Origin: Phlebopus portentosus
Lineage: Eukaryota > Basidiomycota > Agaricomycetes > Boletales > Boletinellaceae
Length of the DNA stretch: 64,000 nucleotides
Direction of reading: 5' to 3'
NCBI GenBank assembly: GCA_037892935.1
Contig: JAYXKI010000005.1
Span: 62,001 to 126,000 of the forward strand
The notes below the pieces were generated by a model. It saw only the letters and a program-made list of their open reading frames with translations, did not search any database and was not told the origin of the DNA. The position numbers and the translations under genes are program-made. Below, one piece after another: positions 34,509-45,331 of this stretch; the first letter of the stretch is position 1; each line of letters begins with the position of its first letter.

Positions 34509-34871
34509 ATGTTGCTATCAAACCATCATCATCACTGCCCAGTTATGTCCAAAGTCGCCGCTGTCTGCGTTGTTTTCATCGCTCTTGTTGCAATTTTCGG
34601 CGTGAATCTTTGGATTCTAGATCGCAGGAGGCGTAATGAGGTGAGTTCTCTTGCCTCTGTTTGCAGGTTGCAGCTGCTGATAGTCCCATAGGAGAACGAT
34701 TATGAGATGCAATCGGTTCCTAATGAAGGGACTGCAGAAATTCGGCAGCGCGTCAACTGCATATTCCCTGACCCTGATGCGTGTTCCGATTCAGCTGAAG
34801 CTGTCGATAAAGCGGGTATTTCAGCGCAGGAAAGTCGTGAGAAGGGCGTTTGGGAAGTCGTTGATTTGTAA
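34509..34871 (+). CDS. Antisense two-exon gene for a small single-pass membrane protein (E1 copy)
   Basis: On the strand opposite to the element's own genes. Exon 1 34509-34640 (an alternative in-frame ATG at 34545), intron 34641-34691 (51 bases, GTGAGT donor, GCTGAT branch-like site, CATAG acceptor), exon 2 34692-34871; 103 or 91 residues. A strongly hydrophobic segment of about 22 residues (from VAAVCVVFIALV) is followed by DRRRRNE, then a hydrophilic acidic tail ending EVVDL. By the positive-inside rule the tail would be cytosolic, giving a type I/III-like single-pass protein. It lies between the 384-codon ORF and the 3' LTR. Without splicing the frame hits a stop, and splicing opens 59 further codons, so the intron is probably real. 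The copy in E2 is also intact. No family recognised. Confidence 0.68.
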
Positions 34872-35130
34872 AGGGTGGTGGGAAGGGATGTGAATGTGAA
34901 ATGTGAAATATGCATCATGTAAAAGATTATGACGCAATTGAAAGTGATAAGAAAGAAAAAGTCATAAAGTCGTTACTGAATGAGTTTTCCGTGGCTTTGG
35001 AAGTGGCTTGCCTGGTGTATTGACTGGTCAAGGGGTGATATTCAACCAACCCTGTGCACAGCAATAGGTTCACCTACGGTTCGCCCACCTCCAAAGGGGT
35101 TTTTCGAAAAGTAAAATAGAGTCGGAGTGC

Positions 35131-35397
35131 CTATTGGCTCCTCTTCCTCTGCATAGAAGATAAGAAAAGGGTGCATAATGCGCCATGTATCACTGGGATG
35201 CACAAGAAGTGCAACAGTTGATAGTTGGTTAAACCAAGTAGGCTTAAACCGCCCATCAACTTATTCACAACTCGGCATATCAGTGAATCTGGTGAATAAA
35301 TACCATAGCGAGTTGGGAGTGATGGTTGCATAAAGGCATAATTTGGTCGGATGTGACCATAGATACCATAGAAAGAATAGAATGCATGATTGACCAT
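35131..35397 (-). CDS. Possible small ORF of E1, 88 codons
   Basis: An ATG-started frame kept open in both elements (partner 55144-55410), rich in aromatic and hydrophobic residues, downstream of the 384-codon ORF. No known motif. It may be no more than chance in an AT-rich stretch with repeated TTATGC. Confidence 0.25.
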   Translation of the reverse strand: MVNHAFYSFYGIYGHIRPNYAFMQPSLPTRYGIYSPDSLICRVVNKLMGGLSLLGLTNYQLLHFLCIPVIHGALCTLFLSSMQRKRSQ

Positions 35398-35455
35398 GTC
35401 AGGTCGCGATATGGGAAAGGGGTTGCATAAAAGAATAATGAAAAGCTTGCATAAA

Positions 35456-36610
35456 TCATAGTTCTTCGCTCTCAGGTATCATTTCCTGTGAGTTCATCGG
35501 CGTAGGCGGTGGTTCGCTAACCTCATCTGAATCGTCTGAATCAGTTTCATCTGATGAACCAAATTCTTCATCCTGCTCCGTGATAGTGAGCATGTTGTCT
35601 GGCTGGTAGATTTCGTTTGGATACTGATAGATCGTGATCATCATATCCTCCATCATCAGATGTCTCGTCGCCTGTAGTCTTTCCCTTGCTTCCTCTTCTC
35701 GCTCGTTGAGTTTCATAAGGTATTGTGGATCGTAGTTGACTATCCTTCCTTCGACTAGGTGGTGTGTGATGTCGTCAATTGACAGACCATTCGCTTGGCC
35801 TGTAGATCGTCTGGCTCGAATGAGCTCCTGGTACATAGTACCTTCGTAGTACTTCGTCATGTTGAGTACCACCATGAACTGCATGGCATGAGAAGCGTAA
35901 AAGGCTGTCTGATCAGCTAGGTAGTTCATGTACTTCATCATATCCACACTGATAGGATGGTAGTGACTCCATCGCATTATTCGGTTAAGAGTTGCGATTG
36001 TCAGGCTTCGTCGGTAGGCGCAAATTTGAATTGCTGAATGGTAGATGCCCATGACATTCTTGTATGTCGGCTCGTGGCTGAAGTCAATTTGTCCTCGATG
36101 TAAGGCTCGTGTCTCGAGTTCGACTGCATAGGTAAGGAATGCATCGTCATTGAGTCGTCGGACTGCTGCATCTCGAGGGTTACTGAGTTTAAGCAGTTGT
36201 CCTTCTGGTTGCTTCGGTACCATTAGATCAGGTTGTTCTTCGGCTGGCTGATGGACTGCGTTCCATTTGTCGAATAGGTCGTCGAAGTATTTCCCTGGGC
36301 ATGAGGGTACGATCTCTTCTTCGTAGTTCTCTTGGTTAAAGCGGTTGCATAGCTGTGGCCATTGATAACGTTCGGTAGGTGGCTTTAGTTCAAACGTCCA
36401 ATCAGGTGCATCCTCAGGTGCACTGAATGCTTGGAGTTCGTCGAAGACTGGCATGTCTGAGCAGTAGTTGTCTTTGAGAGATGAGTAGCTGTTAGGATTC
36501 GAGTTGATGATCCTTAAGCTCGAGTTTCTTCGTCTTTTATACCATCTTGCTGGTATGTCGCCTCTCTCTTGCCTAATTTGTCTTCTTCTGCTATCGCTTT
36601 GAGGTGCCAC
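35456..36610 (-). CDS. 384-codon ORF after pol (E1 copy)
   Basis: Intact frame following pol by about 100 bases, in the place where env-like genes stand in some Ty3/gypsy elements. It is not an envelope: there is no signal peptide or membrane segment. The N-terminus is basic (RRRQIRQERGDIPARWYKRR), the middle is helical with aromatic residues, and the C-terminus is acidic (EFGSSDETDSDDSDE). The frame opens at GTG with no ATG for about 50 codons, so it may be reached by splicing, non-AUG start or re-initiation. Nearly identical to the E2 copy. Function unknown. Confidence 0.68.
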   Translation of the reverse strand: MAPQSDSRRRQIRQERGDIPARWYKRRRNSSLRIINSNPNSYSSLKDNYCSDMPVFDELQAFSAPEDAPDWTFELKPPTERYQWPQLCNRFNQENYEEEIVPSCPGKYFDDLFDKWNAVHQPAEEQPDLMVPKQPEGQLLKLSNPRDAAVRRLNDDAFLTYAVELETRALHRGQIDFSHEPTYKNVMGIYHSAIQICAYRRSLTIATLNRIMRWSHYHPISVDMMKYMNYLADQTAFYASHAMQFMVVLNMTKYYEGTMYQELIRARRSTGQANGLSIDDITHHLVEGRIVNYDPQYLMKLNEREEEARERLQATRHLMMEDMMITIYQYPNEIYQPDNMLTITEQDEEFGSSDETDSDDSDEVSEPPPTPMNSQEMIPESEEL

Positions 36611-36708
36611 TGTGATGTCATTGCTTGGTAAGGTCGTTGGATACCTTACTCATCGTCTCTATTGTGGCTCCATATGTAGCTCCATCGGGTGGAGCGCATG
36701 TGATGCAA

Positions 36709-39700
36709 TTATCTCCTAATTTGTCTTCGTTCGGCGATCCATTGATTAAGGTTTGGTGGCCTCATCGCCTGAGGGTACCTCTTGTGGAACTCTTCTATCA
36801 TTTGATAGGAGTTCTTGAGGTTATCGAGTGGCTCCCATGTTCGCTCTTGGTATCCTTTCCATTGAATAAGATACTGTATCTTGTTTCGATGACGTCGTGT
36901 GTCATGAATTGTCTCCACTTCGTATTCCGCTTGGCCCTCCACTTCAATAGGTGGTGGCTCGTCTAGTGTGGGTCTTCCAGGGTAGTCCTTTCGCTTGTAA
37001 GGCCTGAGAAGACTTGCATGGAATACAGGGTGGATCGGAAGGGTTTCGGGTAAGCGTAATCTGAATGACACTTGTCCGACTGCCTTCTCGACTTTATAAG
37101 GGCCTGCCCATTTCATTGCAAGTTTCTTTGTCGGTTCCAGTCGACTGAGATTCCTCATGTCTAGTAACACTTCATCTCCTGGCTTGTACTCTGGCAGTTT
37201 GCCTCGATGCAGGTCTGCATAAAGCTTCATTGCCTCATTCGCTTGCCTAATTGAATTATAGGCTTCTTGCTGTACTTGTCGAAGCTCCTCTAGGTGATTT
37301 ATTGCTTCTGGCACGTTTGAATCACCGGTCTCCGCAATATCCAGGTGAGGGTGCCATCCATACAGTGTATAGAATGGTGACTGATGAGTGGTACTGTGTT
37401 TTCGATTGTTGTAGGCGAATTCTGCCATATCGATGTACTCTGCCCAATCTGTTTGGCGGTAGGACACGTAGCAGCGTAAGTACTGTTCGAGTTCTTGATT
37501 GAGTCGCTCGGTTTGACCATCAGTTTGTGGATGATATGCTGTACTAGTTTTCCAATCGACATCGATGAGTCTGCAGAACTCCTTGAGGAATTGCGCAGTG
37601 AAGTTGCTACCTCGGTCGGAGATTACTTGTTTAGGGGCCCCATAGTATTTGAAGATGTGTTGGCGAAACAAGCGTGCCAACTGCTTAGCATTGGGTATCC
37701 CCTGGCAAGGAATGAACTTCCCCATTTTAGTGAGCTTGTCCACTATAACAAGTATCGAACTGTAGCCTTCATTGCTGACTGGTAAATCGGTAATCAGGTC
37801 ACAGGTTATAGTTTCCCATGGTTGCTGCGGTGCCTGCAACGGTTGGAGCGGCGGATTTTGAAACTGCCGAATCGGTTTTGCACGTTGACATATGTCACAG
37901 GATGAGATATATTCTCGGATCATCTCTTCCATCTTCGGCCAATAGTATGATCGCTTTACAAGTTCTATGGTCTTTTCTGCTCCTGGGTGGCCTGCGAGCT
38001 TGTGGTCATGGCGCCTTCGGATTAGCAACGCTTTTAGGTTGGCGGATGGCGGGACATATAATGCATTGGTTACATAGTGCAAGCCATTCCTGTAACTGTA
38101 GCCATTGCTCTTCTTGATCGCCAATATTTCCTTCTTGGCCTCCTCGGTATTGTAGTGTCTCTTGATCGTTCGAATGATCGGATCAGAGATAGTGACCATT
38201 TCTGTTTCTAGCCTGTATAGACCATTGATCTCGGTTCGTCGCAATGTCTGTTGCTCAATCATATCAGGTGGTAGCAAGGTAACTCCCAAGTTATCCTTGT
38301 CCTCTGGCATATAATCGGCACGTCGTGATAGTGCATCTGCCTGATTCTTCTTGCCTGGCCAATGGAGAATCTTGAAGTTATATCGTGATAACTCTAGTGC
38401 CCATCTTGCTTGACGTCTCGTTAAGTTCTGTGCTGTCATGAAGTATCGGAGGTTTGCATGATCGCTTCGGATGGTTATTGGTTCCTTTGTTCCTTCCAAT
38501 AAGTGTCTCCAGTGTCCGAGTGCTTCCATGATTGCTAGCATTTCTTTGTCATGCGTCGGATAGTTTCGTTGAGCACTTGTTAGTGTCTTCGACATGAAAC
38601 CTAAAGGTCTCAGTTCTCCTTGGTCATCTTCTTGTTGTAAGACTGCACCAATTGCTACATCGGATGCATCGGTTTCCAATGTGTATGGTTTGTCTGGCTT
38701 TGGCATTGCCAATGCCACTTCGGTTTTGAATGCCTTCTTGATACTTTCAAAAGCTTTGTCCTGTGCTTCTGTCCAAATAAACTTGTGATCCTTCTTGATA
38801 AGTTTGCCAATGGGTGTGTATAAATCGGCATAGTTCCTAATGAATCTTCGGTAGAAGTTGCAAAAGCCTTGGAACTTTCGGATCTGTCGTTTCGTCTTTG
38901 GTATTGGCCATTCTCGTATCGCTTTGAGTTTGTAAGGATCCATCTGGATGCCTTTTGTTCCTACTACAAATCCCAGATAGTCGAGTTGGGTTTGGAGGAA
39001 ATGACATTTCTCGATTTTGAGATAGATGTCAAGTTCTCGGCATTTCTGTAGAATTGCCCTGAGGAGTGTCCAGTGCTCCTTTTCAGTTTGCGCTTGGCCA
39101 ATGAGGTCATCTAGGTAGTTTAGTGCCTCTTCTGTTCTGAGCCAATATTCGAAGTTGTCATTCATGAATCGTTGGAATACTGCAGGTGAGTTCTTCATTC
39201 CAAACATCATGACCTTCGGCTTGTAGACTGCATTGCCAACTCGGAATGCTGCCTTCCATTCATCTCCTTCTCGAATTCTCAGGTTGTTGTATCCTGATCG
39301 CATGTCGAGGGTAAAGAAGAATTTTCCTTTCTCAGTTTCTCTGGTAGAACGCTCATAATCGGTATTGGGTATGGATCTGATACTGTTGCATCATTGATGT
39401 CTCGGTAATCGGTTACTGCTCGTGCTCCTCCGTCTTTCTTTCCAACAAAGAAGACTGGTGCTGCTACCGGACATGGTTCATGTGGGTGAACCTTCTCGAT
39501 CCATCCTTTGTCCAATAATTCCTGGACATAGGCATTGAGTGCTGCTTGCTCTTCTCGTGTGAGCTTGATAATAGGCCTCGGTTTCGGTAATGGTACTCCT
39601 TCCTTGAGGTTTATCGCCATATCCCATTTTGTATGCTTGGGTAACCTTCTTGATTTGTCTGGATCAAATACGTCTGCATAGTCTGCAATTTGCTTTGGTA

Positions 39701-41117
39701 GGAGTTTTCGCCAATCTCGTTTCTCTGTGCTGAGTAATCCTTCTGCAGCTGCCTTCTGCTGCGAATACTGCTGTGATACTGAACTCGCTTTGTTCAGTGG
39801 TTGTGAGACTTGGTTCCTTGGTGACCAATTTCGTTTAAGGTCTAGCTCTAGCTTTTCAGTGAGCTCTTCCTTTCTGGTGAGGGTAATTGGTTGATCGGTC
39901 GTCCTGAGCCTTTCGATGTCTAGTGGCTCTATGTCATGCATAGGAGTGTCTTCCATTGTCTCCTGCTCGTCTTGTATATCGATATCGCTATTCTCATCTG
40001 CCCATCTTGTACGCTTTGGTGTGGGAGTTGCTTCTCTGAGTGGTATTGGTCGTGGTGTCCAATTTCGTTTCGTTCCTGCCATTCGTCTGTCATGATATCG
40101 TTCCTCTGGTGGATGTGTACTAGTTGTCATCCCAGGGTTTTCCTTTGGTACTGGCTGGATTTCTTCGCCATCTGGTTTCTTCTGTACCAGTGGTAGTGGT
40201 CGCCTTCTTCGTAGTGGCTGTTTCTTCCATCGCTTAGGAGAGTCGTTTATTTCCTCCTGTTCATCTCGGTTATGCTTGCCTGTTACTTTGGTAACTTCGT
40301 CTTCAGATGTCTGGTATAATTGCCATGCTGGGATCATCCTTCTTGGTATGTGCCTTGTTCGTCGTTGCACTGTAATCATTCCTTCTGATGATTGTCTCGA
40401 TGTGAAGTCTGGTATATTTTCCATGCTTGGACTCTTTGCTTCGTCTGCCTTCTTTGGCTGTTCTGGTTTTGGTGTTACTGGTCGACTTTCCAGTTTCGCT
40501 TGCAGCTTCGTTTCTTGAGGGTTTCCATTGTTACTTTCCCTCCATGGTGCGAATAGTATTCCTGGTGCTCCAGAGTGTCGATAGTTGTCTCTGTTCTGAG
40601 CTTGTTGCTTCGTGTTATGCCTAGGTCTTGTCTTGTCGGATTTGTCTTTCTTTTGCCGCTTTCGCTTGTGCTTTCTGCGCTTTCGCTTTCTGATAGCTCG
40701 TATAATGTTGAGCTCGAATGGTATCGCATTACCATTCCGATTCCATATTTGATTCTTCCAATCAATTTCTGGATTGACTTTGGCCAAATAGTCAATGCCT
40801 AGGATCACTTGATCCTGTCCTGTAGTTGCTACTGCCAGTGTTTGTGGCTGCGGCTTAGGTCCATCATAGATTAATGAGTAGACCTCATGTGTGATTGCTC
40901 CTCCTTGGTTTGGGCTTCCATCAGCATTATTCAGGGGTCGAGGGTGATCAAGTCTCTTCTTGAATAGGTTATGGTGTCGTACCAAGTTGGGGTGTATCGT
41001 ACTACATGTTGCTCCGGAATCGATTAACGCTTGGACTGCTAGGGTCTTTGTTCCAACCTTCACTCGAATGGGTAATCGAGGATGCAATGCATGTATTGGC
41101 AATCGCTTATTATACAT
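36709..41117 (-). pseudogene. pol: pol of E1 (PR-RT-RNaseH-INT-chromodomain), one-base frameshift
   Basis: In order: protease with ALIDSGATCSTIHP (intact here), a long basic linker, reverse transcriptase with MFGMKNSPAVFQRFM and YLDDL, RNase H with LETDASDVAIGAVLQQ, integrase with a zinc-binding HKLAGHPG...CDIC and D,D,E residues in TCDLITD, ISDRGSNF and GQTERLNQ, and a C-terminal chromodomain (IQYLIQWKGYQERTWEPLDN). One base is missing at about 39333 after SVLPEKL, just before FFTLDMRSG, compared with E2. So E1 cannot make full Pol. Pol is expected to be made as a Gag-Pol fusion through the shift site at 41234-41228. Confidence 0.93.
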
Positions 41118-41221
41118 CGCTTCACTGGGGTTGAACCCAGGAGGTATGAAACTCTGGTTGTTGAAACCATTCTTGCTACCCTTCGTACTCTCGCATCGCG
41201 CAGTCTCGTTCGATGGAGGTT

Positions 41222-42316
41222 CTAGTCTTTTCCCTGTTGCTCTTTACTTACTAGGGATTTCCGGAAGTTGTTTCGGTATTCTTCGTCATGCTTGCAGGTG
41301 TATCCTGCTGATTCGTCTCCTCTAGTCCATGCTATGTGATCATAGTGGACTGGCCTTCGACAATGAGGGTCGGGACATGTTTCCTTGAAATTCACAGCTC
41401 GTGCTGTCATCGGCTTTCGTTTCTGACCATTTGTTCTCTTCTTCGGCTGTCCTAAGGAAGACCCCTTTTGCTTCCTTGGTGCCTTGCAATTCTTCGAGTA
41501 GTGTCCAATCTTTCCACAGTTGTAGCATTTCGCTCCCTTCTTCGGCAAGCCTCGGAGTGCATCTACATCCATGGCATCTGGATCACGTTTTGTTTGTTGT
41601 ATTGGTGGTCGAAATGATGATTGCCCATTTGTCTTGAATCTCGGAGTATATGTCTGACTTCCAATCAGCTTCTGTCTTGCATCCACATCTGCTAAGTTGC
41701 TTGTCCATGTCATCCATTCTTCCAGCTTGTACTTTTCGAAAGCATCGGGTTGTACAGATTCGACTCGTCGTTTGACCCAATTATCTAGTCCTTTGACATA
41801 GATGTACTTGAGCATAGTAGCATCGATTGAGGGTGGTGCTCTAGCTCTGAGTCGTCGAAATTCATCGTTGTATGCCCTGATGCTTGATCCTTTTTGCTGG
41901 ATGCATAGAAGATGGAATAGCGCTTCTTGTTCTCCAACTATTGGATGTCCTGCTCGGACTCTCATCCAATCTAACATCTGCTTCAGCGATGTGAACATTC
42001 CTCCTCCATTTGGATCGATAATTGCTGGTACTGGTTTCAGCTTTCCTTTATCATCAAATGATGTCAAGGTCTGCTTCTCTGCAAACCAATCGTAACTGTC
42101 GCCTTCGAGTGCTGCAAATAGACTCTTTGCAATCTCGTCCTCGCTCTTGACTCCATGCTGTGCCAACTTCGAAATACATCGGCTGACCCACAGATCAATA
42201 TCTTCGCTTCGCTTGCCATAATACTTCGGCAATTTGATGCTGTGTTTAGAGAGTTGTATCTGAAGAGTTTGTAGTTGCGTCTCCAGGATCTGAACTTTCT
42301 GGTCGGTGGTCGACAT
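41222..42316 (-). CDS. gag: gag of E1
   Basis: 364 codons, intact. It has a capsid-like helical part (LPKYYGKRSEDIDLWVSRCI, WFAEKQ, FHLLCIQQKGSSIRAYNDEF), and a single CCHC zinc knuckle (CYNCGKIGHYSKNC) followed by a basic stretch. Typical chromovirus Gag. The start overlaps the coiled-coil ORF by 71 bases; the end holds GGGAAAA (41234-41228) four codons from the stop. Confidence 0.93.
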   Translation of the reverse strand: MSTTDQKVQILETQLQTLQIQLSKHSIKLPKYYGKRSEDIDLWVSRCISKLAQHGVKSEDEIAKSLFAALEGDSYDWFAEKQTLTSFDDKGKLKPVPAIIDPNGGGMFTSLKQMLDWMRVRAGHPIVGEQEALFHLLCIQQKGSSIRAYNDEFRRLRARAPPSIDATMLKYIYVKGLDNWVKRRVESVQPDAFEKYKLEEWMTWTSNLADVDARQKLIGSQTYTPRFKTNGQSSFRPPIQQTKRDPDAMDVDALRGLPKKGAKCYNCGKIGHYSKNCKAPRKQKGSSLGQPKKRTNGQKRKPMTARAVNFKETCPDPHCRRPVHYDHIAWTRGDESAGYTCKHDEEYRNNFRKSLVSKEQQGKD

Positions 42317-43250
42317 GATCGTATGTGATTATAGGCACTGCTGGTGGCGAATATGTGGCTGGATGTTCTGGTGCTTGGGTTGCTATTGAACCACTGGTTG
42401 GTACTTGGAGTGTAGCGCTTTGACTGGTAAACCCTTGCAACAAGTATGGGTTTAGTGCTCGTGATAACTCCTCGTCGGATGATACTGTTCTGTCGGAAGT
42501 ATGCTCTGTTTGATGATGTAGCTCTCGAATTCGTTGAGCTTCCTGTCTGAGATACTCTGCGTGCTCGAGTATATTCCTTGCAGTACTTTCTGTTGTCTGC
42601 ACTGATGCGATCAATGTCAAGTAGGCTTGTTGACTTGATTCGACTGTTCGTCCTAGTGTCAGGAGTGCTTCTCGTAAGTTGCTAATGTCTTCTGCAACGT
42701 TTGGTGTCGATTGAGCGATCCTTGTGAGTTCTGTAGTTGCTGTTTCAACTGCTTGGATGCGTTGCTCGTGAGTGTTAAGTGTATCGCGTAAATGTCCTAT
42801 CTCGTCTTGAACTACTGATATCTCCGTGGTAACTTATTGGCTTAGGAGTATGACTGATCGATCTAGTGAATCGTCGTTTCGATGTAGTGTTGCTACTTGT
42901 GCTCCTAGTCCGTTGGTGTTAATCTCGAGTGCTTCGAGTCGCTGTCCAACTGTAGTTGCGTATGCTCCGCTCGGCAGGTTGTTATTTGCTTGAGCTCTTG
43001 CTTGACTAGTCTGTAGTCCTTCGAGTCGTACTATCCTTTCTCGTAGAGATAGTATTATGGGTGGATATTCGTTGTCTGTGCGGGTGGCAGTTCCCCAAAG
43101 AATGTCTCTATCCAGTTCCAATCTCGATATCCTTCCTTGGATATGATTCAGTTCGCTATCTTGGTGTGATCCTGATCTTGTTCGGTTATTTGTTCGGTTA
43201 CTCGTCCTTTGGTTGTTACTTCTCCCACTTGAGTTCTCTGGATGGTTCAT
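42246..43250 (-). pseudogene. 334-codon coiled-coil ORF upstream of gag (E1), nonsense mutation
   Basis: Same protein as 47290-48294 in E2, but the codon at 42836-42834 is TAA where E2 has CAA, after SVILLSQ. The rest of the frame is open. See the E2 entry for a description. Confidence 0.75.
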
Positions 43251-43642
43251 TAACCACGTTTCTCGCCTATAGCTTCAGGTGAATCGTTATAAGGTACGGT
43301 AGACCAAGCCGTTCCTTTCTCGTTGAATTTAGCAATAGTAGCTGGTACTGTTGCTACCTTGGTTGTTGTTGTTTGTGTGCTCCCAACTGCAGGGCTACCA
43401 GATGCCTTTGCTATTAGGTACACTTCGTCGGTAAAGGGGTTATGATAATAGATGTTTGATTTTAGTGAGTCGGGTTTGTTCTCCAGGATGTGCACTTGTC
43501 CTAGGGAATAGGTTTGCTAATCTCGAAACTAGCAGCGTCGATAGGGACTTGAGGTCGACGGTCCTCGCCTCGATAAAACACTAGCCAAGAACCTTGCCCG
43601 TGAGAGGTGGTGTTAAAACTAGCGAGTGATCTTTCGATCCAA

Positions 43643-45209
43643 TGTTAGAGGTGTAGGTCCGGGGTTACACCGGTTTCGATCCTTTTGCCTAAGCAGCGGT
43701 ATGTTGTGCAGGGGTGATCTATCTACCCACGTTTAGCTGTACCACGCGGTCCCCTTACTATCCTTCCTAGTTGCAGTCCTGGTAAGGGATGCTTTCAGAG
43801 ACAAGGTAGAGTAAGAGCAGATTGGGATTTCCAAGAGGCGTAGTAGTACAAAGCACACAATGGATAGTGTAGTAAGACACTGTCGCTGTGTGTTAAGAGG
43901 ATCGAAAGATGGGGGAAAGAGGGCCTACTTCTAACGCTATTTATGCTTTCTAGATAATCCATTTTCCGTCCTATTTCTTACTCATCTTCTCTCCACTTTA
44001 CTCCACCTTGCTCCACCTTGCTCCACTTCTCTCCACCATTACATCACTTCCTTCGTCGTTCTGCTCCACTGAGCGTCACTTTGCTCCAATGTATCTCCAC
44101 TATGACGGAATTCTGTGGGGTTGCTGACTGAGACAATAGAGGTGCTGCTCCAGTATGGAAAGCTCCACTGTCAGTGCTCCACTATGACGTCGATTCCATC
44201 ACCAGGTGAGATTGTAGCTCTTGGTGCAATGTAGGCAGCTCGATATGTGACTCTTCGCTGTTCGTCTTGTGGTCCGAAGGGTGTAAGCACAACTCGCACA
44301 TCGGTATTGAGATGTCGGGTTGGTGTAGAGTATGGTCCAATGCATACCATGAGCTGTATGAGTTCAGCTGGGGGATGCAGTTGTGTTCGAGTGACTAGCC
44401 ATGCTTTGCCTGGGAGTCTAATATCGCGAATGTATTGCCATATCCTTCGTTGGAGTACCAGTTGTAGTTGCTTGGTGTCCAGGTTCGCGTTCTTTGGTAA
44501 ATAAAGGTTCGCTTGTACCGTAGAGGCTGGACATGAGTTGTGCAGCTCTGGCTTGTACCATCCTAGTATCCTCCAAGTTATCGGGTCTGCAGCTCGAGGG
44601 GTTCGAGTTGTAACAATGAGTTCCTCATATCGCTTGGGTATTATAGGATTTGGTGGATTGGCATGTAACGCTTCTTGCGTGTGACGTTGGACTTCGATTT
44701 GGCAGTCACGCGTTTCACTTGTAGCATGACATACTGTGAAGTATATCTCGTAAAGGACCATGTACGCTCGGGCACAAGTCTGACAGTGCTGGAATGCCAG
44801 TGATGTCTCCATTGGGCTCGGATTAGCCTTTAGACTTTAGGTGTTAGGCTTTAGTAGTTGTGTTCTAGACTTCTCGGGCTTCTAGTAGTTTTGATCGCTT
44901 CTTGACTTCTTTTGATCGGGTCGGATCGGGAGTTTGGTCGGTGGTGTTAAGGTGACGGTCGGCGGTAGTAAATTGGCGGTGGTAATCACCGGTCGGCGGT
45001 GTTAAGTAGTCCGCGGGGTTATGTACTTGTGGCGTGCTTCTCAGGCGCCCATATATTGCCGTTGATGCCCGTGACCGTTGCCTTGGTCGCGTTAACAGTA
45101 GTTTGGCTCTAGTGACTGCTAGACTGTTACTAGTCGCGTTTGGAATGCTGATCCTGTTGATCTGCCGATTGTGTCGATCTTGATGCGAGTTTTTGAGCGG
45201 ATCCTTTCA
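43643..45209 (-). repeat. 5' LTR of E1 (1567 bp)
   Basis: Full-length LTR, TG...CA. U3 holds the 213-codon ORF. Between the ORF and the TATA-like ATAAATA (sense strand, about 43935-43941) lies a run of GTGGAG-type motifs. The next 20 bases inward (TTGGATCGAAAGATCACTCG on the sense strand) should be the primer-binding site. Confidence 0.93.
44171..44812 (-). CDS. LTR-embedded ORF, 213 codons (E1 5' LTR copy)
   Basis: Translation identical to 33380-34021. In this position it lies upstream of the element's presumed transcription start, so expression would need a separate promoter, whereas the 3' copy lies inside the genomic transcript. Confidence 0.68.
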   Translation of the reverse strand: METSLAFQHCQTCARAYMVLYEIYFTVCHATSETRDCQIEVQRHTQEALHANPPNPIIPKRYEELIVTTRTPRAADPITWRILGWYKPELHNSCPASTVQANLYLPKNANLDTKQLQLVLQRRIWQYIRDIRLPGKAWLVTRTQLHPPAELIQLMVCIGPYSTPTRHLNTDVRVVLTPFGPQDEQRRVTYRAAYIAPRATISPGDGIDVIVEH

Positions 45210-45331
45210 GTATCTCAGGAATGAGAAACATCCTTAAGAATTTTTTCTGAACAAAACAAAGAAATTTAGGTCAAACCTTGATTTCTGCAATGAAACTGAC
45301 CAAAATTAGTAAACTCAAGGAGGAGATAGGA
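45210..45331. other. 122-bp spacer between the two head-to-head elements
   Basis: Unique-looking, A-rich sequence. Neither end matches the outer flanks of E1 or E2 as a 5-base target duplication, in direct or inverted order. Confidence 0.7.

Larger units (their letters stand above)
33011..45209 (-). mobile_element. LTR retrotransposon E1, Ty3/gypsy chromovirus with accessory ORFs
   Basis: A 12.2-kb element on the minus strand: 5' LTR 45209-43643, coiled-coil ORF, gag, pol, 384-codon ORF, an antisense spliced gene, polypurine tract, 3' LTR 34418-33011. LTR ends are TG...CA. Pol order PR-RT-RNaseH-INT-chromodomain marks a chromovirus. Damage: a TAA in the coiled-coil ORF (42834-42836), a one-base deletion in the RT region (about 39333), and a 159-base deletion in the 3' LTR. 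The two LTR ORFs have identical translations and the LTRs otherwise differ at few sites, so insertion looks fairly recent. No 5-base target duplication is visible. Confidence 0.93.

Noticed and set aside
33006..45214. Target-site duplications for E1 and E2
   Set aside because: Flanks are ATACC/GTATC for E1 and TAGGA/ATTAC for E2; no direct or cross pairing gives a convincing 4-5 base repeat.
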